In this document: positions 9,640 to 20,538 of the stretch, piece after piece
Layout of the letters: every line of letters begins with the position of its first letter
How positions within the stretch are numbered: the stretch's first letter is position 1
Made by a program: the position numbers and the translations under genes
From: Penium margaritaceum
Taxonomy: Eukaryota > Streptophyta > Zygnematophyceae > Desmidiales > Peniaceae
Direction: 5' to 3'
DNA: 64,000 bases
Assembly (NCBI GenBank): GCA_023375785.1
Contig: SZWC01004800.1
Coordinates: 522 to 64,521 of the forward strand
The notes under the pieces: model-generated
The model's input: the letters and a program-made list of their open reading frames with translations, nothing else
What the model was told of the DNA's origin: nothing
Databases searched by the model: none

Positions 9640-9872
9640 CTATTTTCTTCGCTGCCCCAGCTTTGGGGTAATCAAGAAAAGGGGGTACGAGTGAAAAAAA
9701 TACAAAATGGGGTACGCCAGGAAAAAGTGAAAAAGGGAAGAAAAAAAGCTGAGGGCTTAAGGCGAGCAGAGGGAAGAACGAGAAAAAAAGGGGGTGGAGG
9801 GTGAGGGCAAAAGAAAAAAAGGAAACACAAAAGGGGGGATGAGGGCTAGAGAATAACGACAAAAGAAGGGAA
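9640..9872 (+). repeat. Purine-rich tract of element N leader
   Basis: The stretch is dominated by A and G runs (GAAAAAAAGG, AAGGGGGGATGAGGG). It occupies the same position relative to the CAG leader as the purine tracts of the Copia-A elements. Confidence 0.65.
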
Positions 9873-10390
9873 TCATCTCACTACTACCGCCGCAGCAGCA
9901 ACAGCTTTCATAGCAGCAATAGCCGCATCGGGCGGAGTTGCAACGACTACATAATGCGGCGGTTGCGCCAGTGCTTGCAGATTTGCCTTCTCAGCCGACA
10001 ACAGATTGTGGGTCGGTGGCGATCTCCACTTCCAGACATGTCCTGGACCGACGTCTCCTTGGAGTGTGTGGTTTTGTGCACGCAGTTCACTCCACAGGTT
10101 CGACGGCGGATTCGAGTCTTTCGATCTCCGAGGGCTGGGTCGTTTACCGCGTGGAGCAGCAGCCACACCTGCAGCCGCCACCCCTTCTCGACATCGAGCA
10201 GTCTTTGCTCTATTAGTGGCAGCAACATTAGTAACCGCAGTTAGTCAGACTCTAGTCTACGAGCGTGCTGTGGTAGTACAGCTCGTCCTGTTTGGTCACC
10301 TTTGCTGACCCGGACGCCATGACCTCCAGGAGTGACAGTACCTACTGGCCTCATTCTCTCCCGTGGCTTGGTGTCTACCACCAGGAGTAG

Positions 10391-11080
10391 GTGCCCTTGG
10401 TACCTATCCATCGTCTAACCCACGAGATGAGCGCGCGGACATCTGAGCAAGCGTCCTACACGTTCGCCTGTCACTACTGTGGTGATGGACGTCATCGTTG
10501 GCGTCGCTGTTGGACGCGCCCTCCCGGCCGGCATCCACCTTGGCTTCAGCCTTGTCCGAGCATGCGTCCTCCACAGCATGCGGATCTGCCAGCATTGGTA
10601 GACCCCCAAGCAAGACCTCTGGAGACCATATTCGTCGAGATCCACAGCCTGAGGCAGAAGGTGCAGTGGCTTTGTGACCTCGTTGTCACCGAGCGTGCTT
10701 TTGGTCCTCATTCATCGAGGACCTCCTTGGCCACATCTCCTTCATCCTCTCTTTCTTCCTCATTTGATGGTGTCCCTTCAGCTTCACTTGTCGGCCTATC
10801 CCAGGCTTCCACCATCCTCTCGATCCTCCAGTCTCCTACGACCACGACGCCACCTCGCGATGACATGTCTTCATGTAGTTGTTCCAATCGTGTGTCCCCA
10901 CGACGTCAGCGTCAGCACTCCGCACTTCGTACTCGCGCCGGTTTCGATACATCCTCCATCTCCTCGGCTTCCGTTGCTATACCTATCAAGGGCGAGTGTG
11001 GTGACCGCGCATTGCCTGTTATGACCGTAGTGATAGGATCCGCACTCACGCCAGGGTGTGGTGCCCCATCTTCCTCTTAG
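10391..11080 (+). CDS. Zinc-knuckle (CCHC) protein of element N
   Basis: An open frame of 229 codons, the longest non-repetitive one in element N. Residues 27-40 (CHYCGDGRHRWRRC, 10469-10510) are a canonical CX2CX4HX4C knuckle of the retroviral nucleocapsid type. Residues 75-100 look helical (PLETIFVEIHSLRQKVQWL), and the rest is Ser/Pro/Thr-rich. The same frame is partly open upstream (from about 9938), so the true N-terminus may lie earlier and Met 10391 is only the first in this uninterrupted stretch. I see no classical capsid core before the knuckle. It could bind the element RNA for packaging by another element's particle (inference). Apart from the knuckle I do not recognise it. Confidence 0.6.
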   Translation: MPLVPIHRLTHEMSARTSEQASYTFACHYCGDGRHRWRRCWTRPPGRHPPWLQPCPSMRPPQHADLPALVDPQARPLETIFVEIHSLRQKVQWLCDLVVTERAFGPHSSRTSLATSPSSSLSSSFDGVPSASLVGLSQASTILSILQSPTTTTPPRDDMSSCSCSNRVSPRRQRQHSALRTRAGFDTSSISSASVAIPIKGECGDRALPVMTVVIGSALTPGCGAPSSS

Positions 11081-11223
11081 GCAGACTCAGATGATACGAT
11101 GATAGTACATGGCATGGAGTCCGATCTCGACATGGCGTTCATGGTGGAGACTTCCACGTCTGGGCTGGATCCAGATCTTCCGCATCAGTAGTTTACATCA
11201 GGAGGAGCGTAGACACGGCGTCC

Positions 11224-12354
11224 TTGGGCGGTGCCACTCGCGGCTCCAGTCTGGCGGGTGTTAGTGTACTTGGGACGTGCACGTCGTTGAGGTTGACATC
11301 CACGCTTGGACAACAGCCGGACATTTTGGAGCAGCAAGTTGCCTCAGGAGGAGTGCAGGTCTTGTGTTCCTTGGTGGTGCCACTCACGACTTCGACTGGT
11401 AGAGGCTTGGCGGTGGCACAGGAGTCCCGTGCGGATCAGGATGTCCCACACGAATTCTCAAGGGCGTTGGCGCACGCGACTCACTCTAGCCTGACAGCGG
11501 TCATAGTGCATGAGCAGAGTCGGCAGGCTGGTCTTTTAGAGGTTGAGGTATTCTTCAGAGCAGCAGTTCTGAGAGATGTCACTGGGACATGTGTTGCAGT
11601 AGACTCGGCAGGCTTCACCGTGTCATCCACGCTACATGAGGACCAACTTTAGCGTGAGGAGTTGCCTATGTTCCTAGATTCTACGTTCCGTGCACAAGAC
11701 GGAGCAGCGACACATATGACGGAGTTAAATGGTGGTCTTCACTCCAGTATCAAGCAGGTGGTAGCGACCAGCCTTCCCGGCGAGACGGTGCGTGAGCGCC
11801 AATTGTGCTTGTTGGTCGCCTTGACAGGCATTGTCGAGCCGGAGTCTTGCACACTTGTGTCCACTACGGCGGTAGTCGAGGATACTAGAGCAGATCCGTA
11901 CACGCGGATGGAGTCACCTCATTAACAAGAGCTGATTTCTGCCCCCTTGTTTTCACTTGTTGGTGACCTTGCTGATCACATCGATGCTGAGAGTGGCAGT
12001 ACCTGTACGGACGACATTTCCACATGCTCCACAGACTCTGACGACTCCTCCTTCTCCTTCTCTCTAGGCATGCGACCGCTCACTCCTCGCATGACAAACA
12101 CGAGTTGTGATGTGGATGCGACACGTGTAACTGCATCCGATGTTCCAGCGTCTCAGCACATTGCAAGCTTGGTTGACCCCCAAGAGGATGCAGCAGCACC
12201 AGTTCCATCGTTTTCAGTAGCAAAGATGCAGATGGCACTGTACTCACGAGTTGTGGAGTCTGCATGTGCAACATCCAGTGAGGCAGAGTTTATCCTACAC
12301 CAGGTTGACATGGGCTACCTCGACATGTCTGAGGCAGAATGTGCTCATTTGTAG
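11224..12354 (+). pseudogene. Unrecognised reading frame of element N
   Basis: A single reading frame stays open for most of 1.1 kb with a couple of breaks, in segments of 142, 87 and 135 codons. It is rich in Ser, Thr, Val and acidic residues, with a cluster SGSTCTDDISTCSTDSDDSS near 12000. No protease, integrase or polymerase motif is present. Persistence of one frame over this length suggests a former coding region. It may be a second protein of element N or a continuation of the knuckle protein. The function is unknown. Confidence 0.4.
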
Positions 12355-13200
12355 GAGCATGTAGTCATGTTACAGCGGGAGATGATGGCAGCGCGTTCGT
12401 GATTCTCAGAGGAGGGGAGCATCACTGCTATCAGCACACCCATACTTGGGGAGGACCTTGTACCGGCTCCGAGTATGACGTCCATTGGAAACACTGTCAC
12501 AAGAGAGGTAAGTTTATCTTCGGCTTCCGCCATCCTGGTTCCTGTCGACCCCATCATCGCTCCTCCTTTTTCTGCTGCCGTCACGTACCTTCATCCACTT
12601 GACTCACCTGCCCCATCGTCATCATCATCCACAAGTGGTGATCCCGTTCGTCGCTCTAGCTCTCCTCTTCCGGCGGTATACCCCTGTGCCTCAGGGTGCT
12701 CTATCCCGCCTTGGAGGCCAGCTACGCCACTTCATCCATGCACGCATACTGCTCTCCCATTCCCTTTCCTCTAGCGTACACAGATACATCACGGTAGAGC
12801 GGAGATAGGAGAGACTGTGAGTTGGGACCTTTTGCAGTCACGTGAGGACTAGTACACCCCAGGTGATGCAGCTGCAATGTGAGGAGTCGTAGCCGGAGAC
12901 ACCACTTCGTCTTTGAGGGAGGGAGCCGACTCGTACGTGACAGGAGGAGCTATTTCTTCATGATGGATACACCACATGACTCATCGCCCATGATTTATTC
13001 AGCTAAGACATCAGTATCTCCATCGAGGACATTGCTACCAGGTTCATCTGCCCAGCGGGAGTGTTGTGTGGACCTCGACCAGACGCGGCATCATGGGAGA
13101 TGCATGGCGAGGTCCATGCTCTGCTATGAGCATCTACAGTATCCGGCGTATGGCTCATGCTACATGCCTACACAGCTGCATGTGGACGGTAGCACATTGT
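12355..13200 (+). other. Element N 3' internal region, nothing recognised
   Basis: Open frames here are short and lack motifs (the longest is 125 codons at 12879-13256). I see no domain, RNA gene or repeat until the module array begins at 13202. Confidence 0.5.
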
Positions 13201-13201
13201 T

Positions 13202-13468
13202 GGTCGAGACCCAGACACTTGGTGTGTTGTACCAGTGTCACGAGGAGACCATGTGATCGTGTGTCTTGGTGTATGTCCATACTGCGGGTGGCATGTGTAT
13301 GTGAGCTGGGTCTCTCATAGGGGTCGAGACCCGGACACGTGGTGCGTTACACCCATGTTCTGAGGAGATCCTCCCATGATCCTGTATTTGGATGATGATA
13401 CTCTTGTGTTGGATTTCTTGTAGCGGTCGAGACCCGGGCCCTGGTACTGCCAGTGTCACGAGGAGACT
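13202..13468 (+). repeat. Array of three 49-bp modules in element N
   Basis: Copies lie at 13202-13250, 13322-13370 and 13425-13468, each beginning GGTCGAGACCC and ending near GAGGAGAYY, spaced 103-120 bp apart. The ends (GGTC/GACC) and an inner pair (GCAC/GTGC) can base-pair. Five more copies are at 8001-8050, 8271-8319, 8416-8464, 14042-14090 and 14187-14235. An assembly gap starts 24 bp after the third unit, so the array may be longer. Confidence 0.8.
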
Positions 13469-13491
13469 ATCTTGTCGTTTGAAATGTGTAT

Positions 13492-13672
13492 NNNNNNNNN
13501 NNNNNNNNNNNNNNNNNNNNNNNNNNNNNNNNNNNNNNNNNNNNNNNNNNNNNNNNNNNNNNNNNNNNNNNNNNNNNNNNNNNNNNNNNNNNNNNNNNNN
13601 NNNNNNNNNNNNNNNNNNNNNNNNNNNNNNNNNNNNNNNNNNNNNNNNNNNNNNNNNNNNNNNNNNNNNNNN
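13492..13672. other. Assembly gap (181 N)
   Basis: A run of N inside element N, between the module array and a TG microsatellite. Translated frames crossing it are meaningless. Confidence 0.99.
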
Positions 13673-13697
13673 CAGGGAGACCCTAGATGGATTGCAG

Positions 13698-13698
<1 letters not shown>

Positions 13699-13731
<33 letters not shown>
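13699..13731 (+). repeat. (TG)n microsatellite
   Basis: About 16 uninterrupted TG units directly after the assembly gap, a likely cause of the assembly break. Confidence 0.95.
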
Positions 13732-13732
<1 letters not shown>

Positions 13733-13814
13733 TTCACTCATGCATATTATGGCTTGCCATACGCTGTTATTCCGTGCATTGGCTCACTTTCTTCTGGCAT
13801 TGACGGCCATGTCA

Positions 13815-13825
13815 GCCAGGGGGAG
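13815..13825 (+). other. Polypurine tract of element N
   Basis: GCCAGGGGGAG abuts the 3' LTR. Its end is identical in form to the GGGGGAG tract of Copia-A copy 1. Confidence 0.8.
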
Positions 13826-14492
13826 TGTTGGTTTATCTGGCTTCTACCCGTCACGGCCGACGCCGATGGATTACCCATATATCCACATTGGGGGTATATG
13901 GTGGAGGAGAGCGTGACAATACGACAAGCCTTCGGAGTGTACCGAGACTTCTCCAGCACATACGACAGCGCTGGCGAGACATGGTCGATGCGTTCCGGCA
14001 ACACTGTTGACTCGCCGGTACCTAAGAGATTTCTCTCGGTGGGTTGAGACCCGCGCACCCGGTGGATTGTACCGGTGCAACGAGGAGATCCGATTGCTGT
14101 TGTGGGGCTTTCGATGTTTGGAAAGCCTTTTGTGATGTCTGGACGTTGATTCCGAGAGTTTTTGGCACTGCTCATATTTTCTCGGTGGTCGAGACCCGGG
14201 TACTCGGAGAGCTGTTCCGGTGCCTCGAGGAGACCACCTTTGTTGCTGTCATGGTGTATGCAGTGTGTTCTCCCAGTTGACTTATTTGGGTTCAGCAGTG
14301 GTGACGAGGCCCGGTGCGGCTAGCTGCCGGCGTCCCTACATAAGCCCGCTAGGGGCTCACTTGTAAACTCTCCTTGTTCTTTCATATTCAATGTTCCAGA
14401 CTTAGCCAAATTCTTGGCGTCTTGCATCGTACTCACACACAGAGCTCAGGTTCGTTTTGCATGGACTTGCATGCCCTAAAATATTTCCAATT
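13826..14492 (+). repeat. 3' LTR of element N
   Basis: It is the same length as the 5' LTR (667 bp) and about 90% alike by eye. It carries the module copies at 14042-14090 and 14187-14235. The target duplication ATGCA follows at 14493-14497. Confidence 0.92.
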
Positions 14493-14497
14493 ATGCA

Positions 14498-14848
14498 CTG
14501 GGATCACCTCCTCTTCCATGCAACCGCCAGCACACCGTGGCCTCACCGTCCTCCTCCTCTTCCTCCATAGGCATGTCCTACCCCAACCACAACTCCTTGC
14601 AGCAACCTACGGGTCCCATCCACTCTTGGCCCCATGGGGTCTACCTACTATGGACCACCCGCTCATCACTACATGCCACCAGCCTGGTCTTCGGCGAGTG
14701 TCAGCTTCCCGAAGCCACATCTCAGCAAGCGCTCATCTTAAAGTCGTCGTGTTGAGGAGCGCGTCCTGGAGAGGCGCCTACACAAACTTACCCAACTTCA
14801 TGGTCAATGAGGTGAGGGTGTCATGGGCATGCCGCGTTTCATTGTCTG
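14498..14848 (+). other. Flank between element N and Copia-A copy 2, possibly Copia-C gag remnant
   Basis: There is no confident gene. Translation is Pro/Ser/His-rich (for example MSYPNHNSLQQPTGP), as in the region near the zinc knuckle of some plant Copia Gag proteins. Across the next element the sequence continues into a Copia protease/integrase fragment (22926 on), so this may be the 5' part of that same old element. That is inference. Confidence 0.35.
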
Positions 14849-15476
14849 TGTTGTGATTTGTGACGTTCTTGTCGACCTGTACAGTTTACCGTGACCACTC
14901 TGTCGTGTCCATACTCGAGGAGATCCCTGATGCGGACCTTGGTGGTACCAGTGCATCATCTGGTGGTGGACTACCAGCTTGGAGCTCACCGACGACTGTT
15001 CTAGAGCTCTGGACGGTTTCCGGGGTCTCCTACATTTTTTCTACAGCACGCAACATTTTATCAGTGGACTGGCCGTCGGCCCAATTTGCATGCTTTTGGA
15101 TTGTGTATACACCGTTTGATACCAGATGCATGCATGTGACCAGTTGTAGCGTCCGCCTTGTGATCTTGCACGTCTAGGTTCAGACGGTGTAGTGTTCTGA
15201 CATGTCTGTGCAGATTTACGACCAAAACAGTGATTTTTGGCCGGTTTTAGGACGAATCTTGCACTGCCGCATGCGACACCCGCCGTGCGCCGCGGCAGGT
15301 ACTTATGCCATGGACCTGTCATTTTTCATCTCTCTCTGAAGCATTCTAACACTTTGCCTTGTGTCTCCTAGCCAGACCCTTGCCGTTGTGTGCACGACAT
15401 GTGTCGTCACCATCTGACCAGGCAGAAAAGCCTAGTCAGCAGCTGTGTCGCTAGGAAGCTTCCACGTATCTTCTCA
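14849..15476 (+). repeat. 5' LTR of Copia-A copy 2
   Basis: It starts TGTTGTGATTTG, ends CTTCTCA and is followed directly by TGGTATCAGAGC. It is closely related to the LTRs of copies 1 and 3. Confidence 0.92.
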
Positions 15477-15856
15477 TGGTATCAGAGCAGTGAGACACTT
15501 CGAGCCGAGCTACGTAGGAGAGACGCAGCATAGCAGCAGCAGTGAGCGTCACCACNATCTTGCACTGCCGCATGCGACACCCGCCGTGCGCCGCGGCAGG
15601 TACTTATGCCATGGACCTGTCATTTTTCATCTCTCTCTGAAGCATTCTAACACTTTGCCTTGTGTCTCCTAGCCAGACCCTTGCCGTTGTGTGCACGACA
15701 TGTGTCGTCACCATCTGACCAGGCAGAAAAGCCTAGTCAGCAGCTGTGTCGCTAGGAAGCTTCCACGTATCTTCTCATGGTATCAGAGCAGTGAGACACT
15801 TCGAGCCGAGCTACGTAGGAGAGACACAACATAGCAGCAGCAGTGAGCGTCACCAC
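15256..15856 (+). repeat. 300-bp direct duplication around a single N (likely assembly artefact)
   Basis: Bases 15256-15555 recur as 15557-15856 with only about two differences, and the two copies are separated by one N at 15556. The unit spans the end of the LTR, the primer site and the first leader bases. Two contig ends that overlapped but were not merged would look exactly like this. Confidence 0.9.
15477..15488 (+). other. Primer-binding site of Copia-A copy 2
   Basis: TGGTATCAGAGC follows the LTR directly. A second copy at about 15778 belongs to the duplicated 300-bp block. Confidence 0.9.
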
Positions 15857-15899
15857 TGTTGCCGATCCACAGGGACATGCCGACGACACCCGACTACCG

Positions 15900-16495
15900 G
15901 CAACGTCACTCACGTGAGTGCATCAGCAGCAGCTGCCAGCAGTAGCATGCGACACCTGCATCAGGCGGCAGCCGCTAGAAGCTGCTCGCATTGGCATAGT
16001 AGCGGCGAAAGCAGGCCACAGCTGTGGCAGGCAGCGGCTGGCAGCAGTACCAGCAGCCCGCAGCAGCAACAGTGTGCAGCAGCAGCAACACGCAGCAGGA
16101 GCAGCGCTGCGCAGCTGCGGCAGCGACGGTGTGCAGCAGCAATATACAACCGCAGCAGTAGTAGCATACATCAGTAGTAGTAGTAGCACAACAGAGCAGC
16201 GGTGCAGCAGCAGTGCGCGGCGATAGTAGCGCGCAGGAGCCACTACGCGTAGTGGCTATAGTAGTAGCATGCAGCTACGCTGCATCAAAACTGCAGTGCG
16301 CAGCTGCTGCCTCAGTTGCGCAAGTAGCCGCGCGGCTGCTGCTGTGGGTGCCGACGCAGCAGCAGCAGCAGTCGAGCAAAAGCTGCTGCGGAGCTTCCTC
16401 GCAGCTTCTGCGCGGCTGCTACGAAGCAGCCACCCCTTACGCAGTGGGACAACAACCGCGAGGGATGTAAAAAAAGGAAGAAAAAGGGAGGGGAG
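15900..16495 (+). repeat. CAG-rich leader and purine tract of Copia-A copy 2
   Basis: CAG and GCA triplets (about 15920-16400) are followed by an A/G run (16465-16497). This parallels copy 1 and element N. Confidence 0.75.
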
Positions 16496-16517
16496 CTCAT
16501 GTCATCATTTTTCTTGT

Positions 16518-16564
16518 TGATGTCATCAAGTCATGTTGGCGTCAGCAACCACCTGTTGACGTCA
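16518..16564 (+). promoter_or_regulatory. Three TGACGTCA-type boxes (Copia-A copy 2)
   Basis: TGATGTCA (16518-16525), TGGCGTCA (16537-16544) and TGACGTCA (16557-16564) keep the 19- and 20-bp spacing of copy 1. Confidence 0.6.
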
Positions 16565-16675
16565 GCACTTTCCTTTGTCATTTTTTTTGTTGGAGAGTCA
16601 AGCATTGCCAGCATTTCAAATCCTCGAGAAATGCTGATGTGTTTGTCATCCAACCAAGTTGACATCTTGGCCCAT

Positions 16676-18005
16676 AATGAGCGATGACATGGCTCTGTCC
16701 GGTGATAAGGGAAAGAGGATACTAGATCCCTCTTCTTTCTCCTCAGGGGTCATGAGCCCATGCTCGCAAGCTATTGAGGACCTGCAGAGCCAGCAGGAAA
16801 AGATGTGTCACCTACAGCGGGAGCAGACCGACACCATCCGTACACTCACTAAAATTCTTCGGGGTCAGTGCACGACCCCATGACAGACCTTTAAGGGAGC
16901 TGCCGGTGTCGCACTCTCTACACAGCAATTAGCTCCAGCACCGGAGACGGGAGTTGGATGCGACCCACCACCTCTTCATCCTTGGGATGAGGATCCACAT
17001 ATGCCAGGTATGGAGGGCGACTCCCCCAAGCGTGAGATTCGTGTACTTTAGGAGCCTCTCCGCCAGCTCCAGACAAGCTCTCGACCCCCACACACATCTC
17101 GTTTTCTTGAGATTCGATCGTCACCTGACCTCCACCCCAGCGACTTCCCTCTTCTCGGTGTCTTCCCCATTCATCGTCCTTCTCAGCCTGTGATTGCTTT
17201 CCCAATGGAGCAACAACCCAAGGACTTCGAGACACCGCCCCCACGGTATGTGAGCGAGGACATCTTTGACTGTTGGGAAATCCTTTTCCAGGTTTGGGCC
17301 AATTCAAAGGGAGTGTCGCCCTACTACCACAGTTCGTATCAGACAACGGACCGAGCACAGATACAGACAGAGGCTAGGGCGATGCGCAGACATCTTTACG
17401 CCATGCCGCGCGAGACCTTCGTCGACTTCCGCTCGTTCCTTGGCGAGGCCGGCACAGGCACCGACGATGATCCACGCGAGGGCTGGGACCTGGCATTATC
17501 CCTACTTGCGACACAAACGCATGCCAACCCTGCCGCTCACATTTGTGCCTTTCACTCCCTTTGTCAAGGGCCTGCCAAGCCTGCAGCCAACTACTAGCGA
17601 TGCGCCATGCGCATCTACACACACTCTGGGACCTCAGGAGGTACAGAGCCGTGGACACTCCGCACGATCATGCTCGGAGTTTGCCTTGAGCACACAAAGA
17701 TCTTCATGAGGTATAGCGACGCCGTGCTTGAGCCTTTTTTGGCCTCACTACAACTTCTTCCCTGGGAGCACCAACTCTTCCTCCAGGTGGCTTCCACCTG
17801 TGAGGCAGCCGTGGCTCATCAAGAGACTCCCCTTGCTACAGAAGTCGTCGCATCACCACTTAAGTCCCTCTTGCAGTCTCCTTCTCCATGCTCTATCACA
17901 TCCTCCTCTTCCTCTTCCAACCTGACTACATTGACTCAGACACAGGGTGTCGCTGCAACAACACAGCGGAAGAAGGGGCGACGGAGTCGCAGTTGGGGCC
18001 AATAG
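16676..18005 (+). pseudogene. gag: Copia-A gag region (copy 2)
   Basis: It is collinear with gag of copy 1. The helix-rich N-terminal part begins MALSGDKGKR at about 16688, the conserved core RYVSEDIFDCWEILFQVW lies at about 17245-17300, and a Ser/Thr-rich tail ends basic near 18000. A CCHC knuckle remnant follows at about 18045-18095. It is decayed. Confidence 0.8.
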
Positions 18006-18029
18006 CATTCACAGCCGCAGTCGTCATCG

Positions 18030-19895
18030 GGTAGTAACAAAGGATGCACTGTTCACTGCTACAACAGTGGAGGTGCTCATCGCTATAGCGAGTGCCAGCA
18101 GCCGCTCGACTGGGCGTGGATTACTCGCGGGCTTCAGGCTATGTACACACTACGGTCTACGTCGGGCAGCACATCATCCGTGTAGGCGGCGACCACGACC
18201 GTAGCAGTTCCCACTTCACCACCGGCAAGCAACGGCAACCCGGACCCAGGTGACCGTGCCATCGCTAAGCTCTGATACTTTCTGGAGCTTCGCTTTCAGG
18301 GAGGTGCGAGTGTGTTGTCATAGCCGGGTGGTTCACAGACAGTCTGTCCGTTTGTTCTCGGGGCTCAGGATGAATCGTGTGGGGGGACACAGTCAGCATG
18401 TGATGACGATGGGCTTGACTGTACCAATTGGATTCATGTGTCTCAGCTTTGTGTCCTTCGTCGTTCCTCCCTACCTGCTACCTAGCGTCCGTCTGAGGCC
18501 GAGTGTTCCATTGCCCATTGTACACTGACGTCCTCTAGTCGTGATTCCGGTGGCACTTGGATCATCGCTTCCAGTGCCACTCATCATATGACCTGTCGTT
18601 GTACTGACTTCATTGTTCTCGGCCTCGTTACGTCTGTTCATTGCATTTGCATAGGCTCTGGTCAATCCTTGCCAGTCCAGGGTGTTGGGTTCGTGTGTTT
18701 CAATGATTCATCTAGCTCCCTCTATCTTTCTGAGGTGCTGTTTGTGCCTGACCTTGAGCTCAATTTTCTTTTTGTACGTGCTTGTACACTGATAAGACAC
18801 TTTGTGGAGCACACTTCAGAATCTACGACTGTGATTGCTATTGATACTCATAGTGTTATTCTTCGTGCCTCTCTTGTGGATGACCTGTATCGTGTCTCTT
18901 GGACTTCTCCTCCTTGCTCCCCCTCCCCTTCAGCATGTGTTTTTCTCATTGGCGTTCTATCCCTTGAGCACCATCGATCGCTCCATCACCGTCTGTGTCA
19001 TGTAGGCTTCGGCACTATGTGGAAGCTCATTTGGACACAGTCCGCCCTCGGTCTTGACACGACTTCTTTCAAGAAGCCATCCAAGACCGACTGTCTCTTC
19101 TGCACTCAGGGTAAGATGCGACGTTGCACCTACTCTGATTCCCGTTCTCGCGCACTTCACCCTCTCGAGTTAGTCCATTCGGACCTTCTTGGTCCTCTTC
19201 TTGTTGAGTGTTTGTCCGATCGGGGTCTATACATCCTGACCTTGACTTATGACTTCACCCAGATACGGTGGTTCTACAGCCTGCGCCAGAAGAGTTAAGC
19301 CACTCTTGCGGTTTGCCTCTAGTTAGTGATGGTTGAGCGTCACTCCCGCCACACGCTGCATACCTTCCACTCGGATTGTGGCTGCGAGTTTCTTGGCGAG
19401 ACGGACATCTTCTTCACCGAGCACGGGATTTTTCACCAGGCCTCCACTCCTGCTACTCCTTAGCAGAACGGTGTTTCTGAGCATTGGAACAACACCATGG
19501 AGGATACGGTTCACGCTATGCGGTCTGAGTGCGGTCTCCCAGAGTCCTTCGCTTTTGAAGGATTCGCCTACATGACTTGGGTCTAGAACCGCCTCTCGCA
19601 TGGTCCCCTTCCGGACCACGTCACACCGTATGACCTGTGCCTGGTTTGGCCACCGTGCTGACCTGCGCCTCGCTCACGTGTGGGATCATTGGCTTCTGTG
19701 TGGTACACTCAGGACCAGCAGGGGTCAAAGGTCTCACCACGGGGGCGCTTGTGTGCTTTTGTAGGCATCTCCCCGCAGTCAAAGGCCTGGCGCTTTTGGG
19801 ATCCTGCTTGTCGTCGCATCGTTGAGTCACGCGACGCGCTCTTCTTTGAGTCCCTTACCTACCGTGATCTGACATCGATCACGTCGCTATCCGTC
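18030..19895 (+). pseudogene. pol: Copia-A protease and integrase region (copy 2)
   Basis: The protease remnant lies around 18550-18600. The GAG-pre-integrase segment has LHHRLCHVGF and CLFCTQGKMRRCTY (about 18980-19130). The integrase start LVHSDLLGPLLVE is at about 19170, and further integrase fragments continue to about 19700. It is collinear with copy 1 and more decayed. Confidence 0.8.
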
Positions 19896-20538
19896 ATGCA
19901 TGTTCCTACGTGTGAGGTTTCTCGACGGATGGGGGAGTCTGTGCCTGCAAGCACTTCTCCCAGGCTGTTGTGTCCGTTCGAGCTCCCTCCACTTCTCGTC
20001 TCCGGGTTTTGATGACCCAGCAATCATCGCTGTCGGCCCAGAGACCTCTCTAGCACAACAGAATTCTACCCCTTTTCCCTCGTACCCCACAGGTACCCAT
20101 GATCATGTACTAGTACGTACTCCTGTGACCGTACCGGTGTCCGCCGGTACTCCTGCCTCTGTGCGTGGTCCTGCCTCACCTGCTCCTACTGTCAGACATA
20201 GTCCCGTGTCTCCCACACACGCATCTCCTCGTATGGTATCACTAGCTCCCTTGCCTGAGCCCTCACCAGCCGTGGTCGTGCCTGAGGTGCGCCCCTCGAG
20301 CCCAGGTTACTCCTGTGAGCCTGGCGATCGTCTTCGACCATTGGACTCCAGAACCCAGGGAGTGTCAGGTCTCGCACCTAGGCGCTCCACTTGCAGCATC
20401 GCGAGTGGTGATCACGAAAAAAAGGCACTAGGCCTGGGTGTCCGTACTTAGCACACAGAGGTACATCCATCATGCCCCGTAGGGCACGATCTCGTCACTT
20501 GCGAGTTTCATATCGCTTGTCATGCAGTAGCTGATCTT

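Larger units (their letters stand above)
8056..14492 (+). mobile_element. Element N: large LTR element without visible polymerase genes
   Basis: Two 667-bp LTRs (8056-8722 and 13826-14492) start TGTTGGTTT and end CCAATT. ATGCA at 8051-8055 and 14493-14497 is a perfect 5-bp target duplication. A primer site resembling the initiator-Met one (TGGTATTTGAGC) abuts the 5' LTR, and a purine tract (AGGGGGAG) abuts the 3' LTR. The 5.1-kb interior has a CAG-rich leader, a very GC-rich palindromic stretch, a purine tract, a frame with a CCHC knuckle and a further unrecognised frame. I see no protease, integrase, reverse transcriptase or RNase H, although 181 bp are hidden by a gap. This fits a non-autonomous class such as TR-GAG or LARD. 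The LTRs are about 90% alike by eye. Confidence 0.88.

Noticed and set aside
9364-9862. Gly/Pro-rich minus-strand frames over the GC tract
   Set aside because: They are by-products of the GGGGCCCC palindromes and the purine tract, with no motif.
13238-13916. Open frames crossing 13492-13672
   Set aside because: They read through a run of N. The TG repeat gives the His-Thr and Val-Cys runs.
8001-14235. CRISPR array from the regularly sized 49-bp modules
   Set aside because: Module sequences diverge, spacing is irregular, no cas genes are present, and the context is a eukaryotic LTR element.
15256-15856. Biological tandem duplication of the LTR end in Copia-A copy 2
   Set aside because: The near-identity of the copies and the single N at the junction point to unmerged contig ends.
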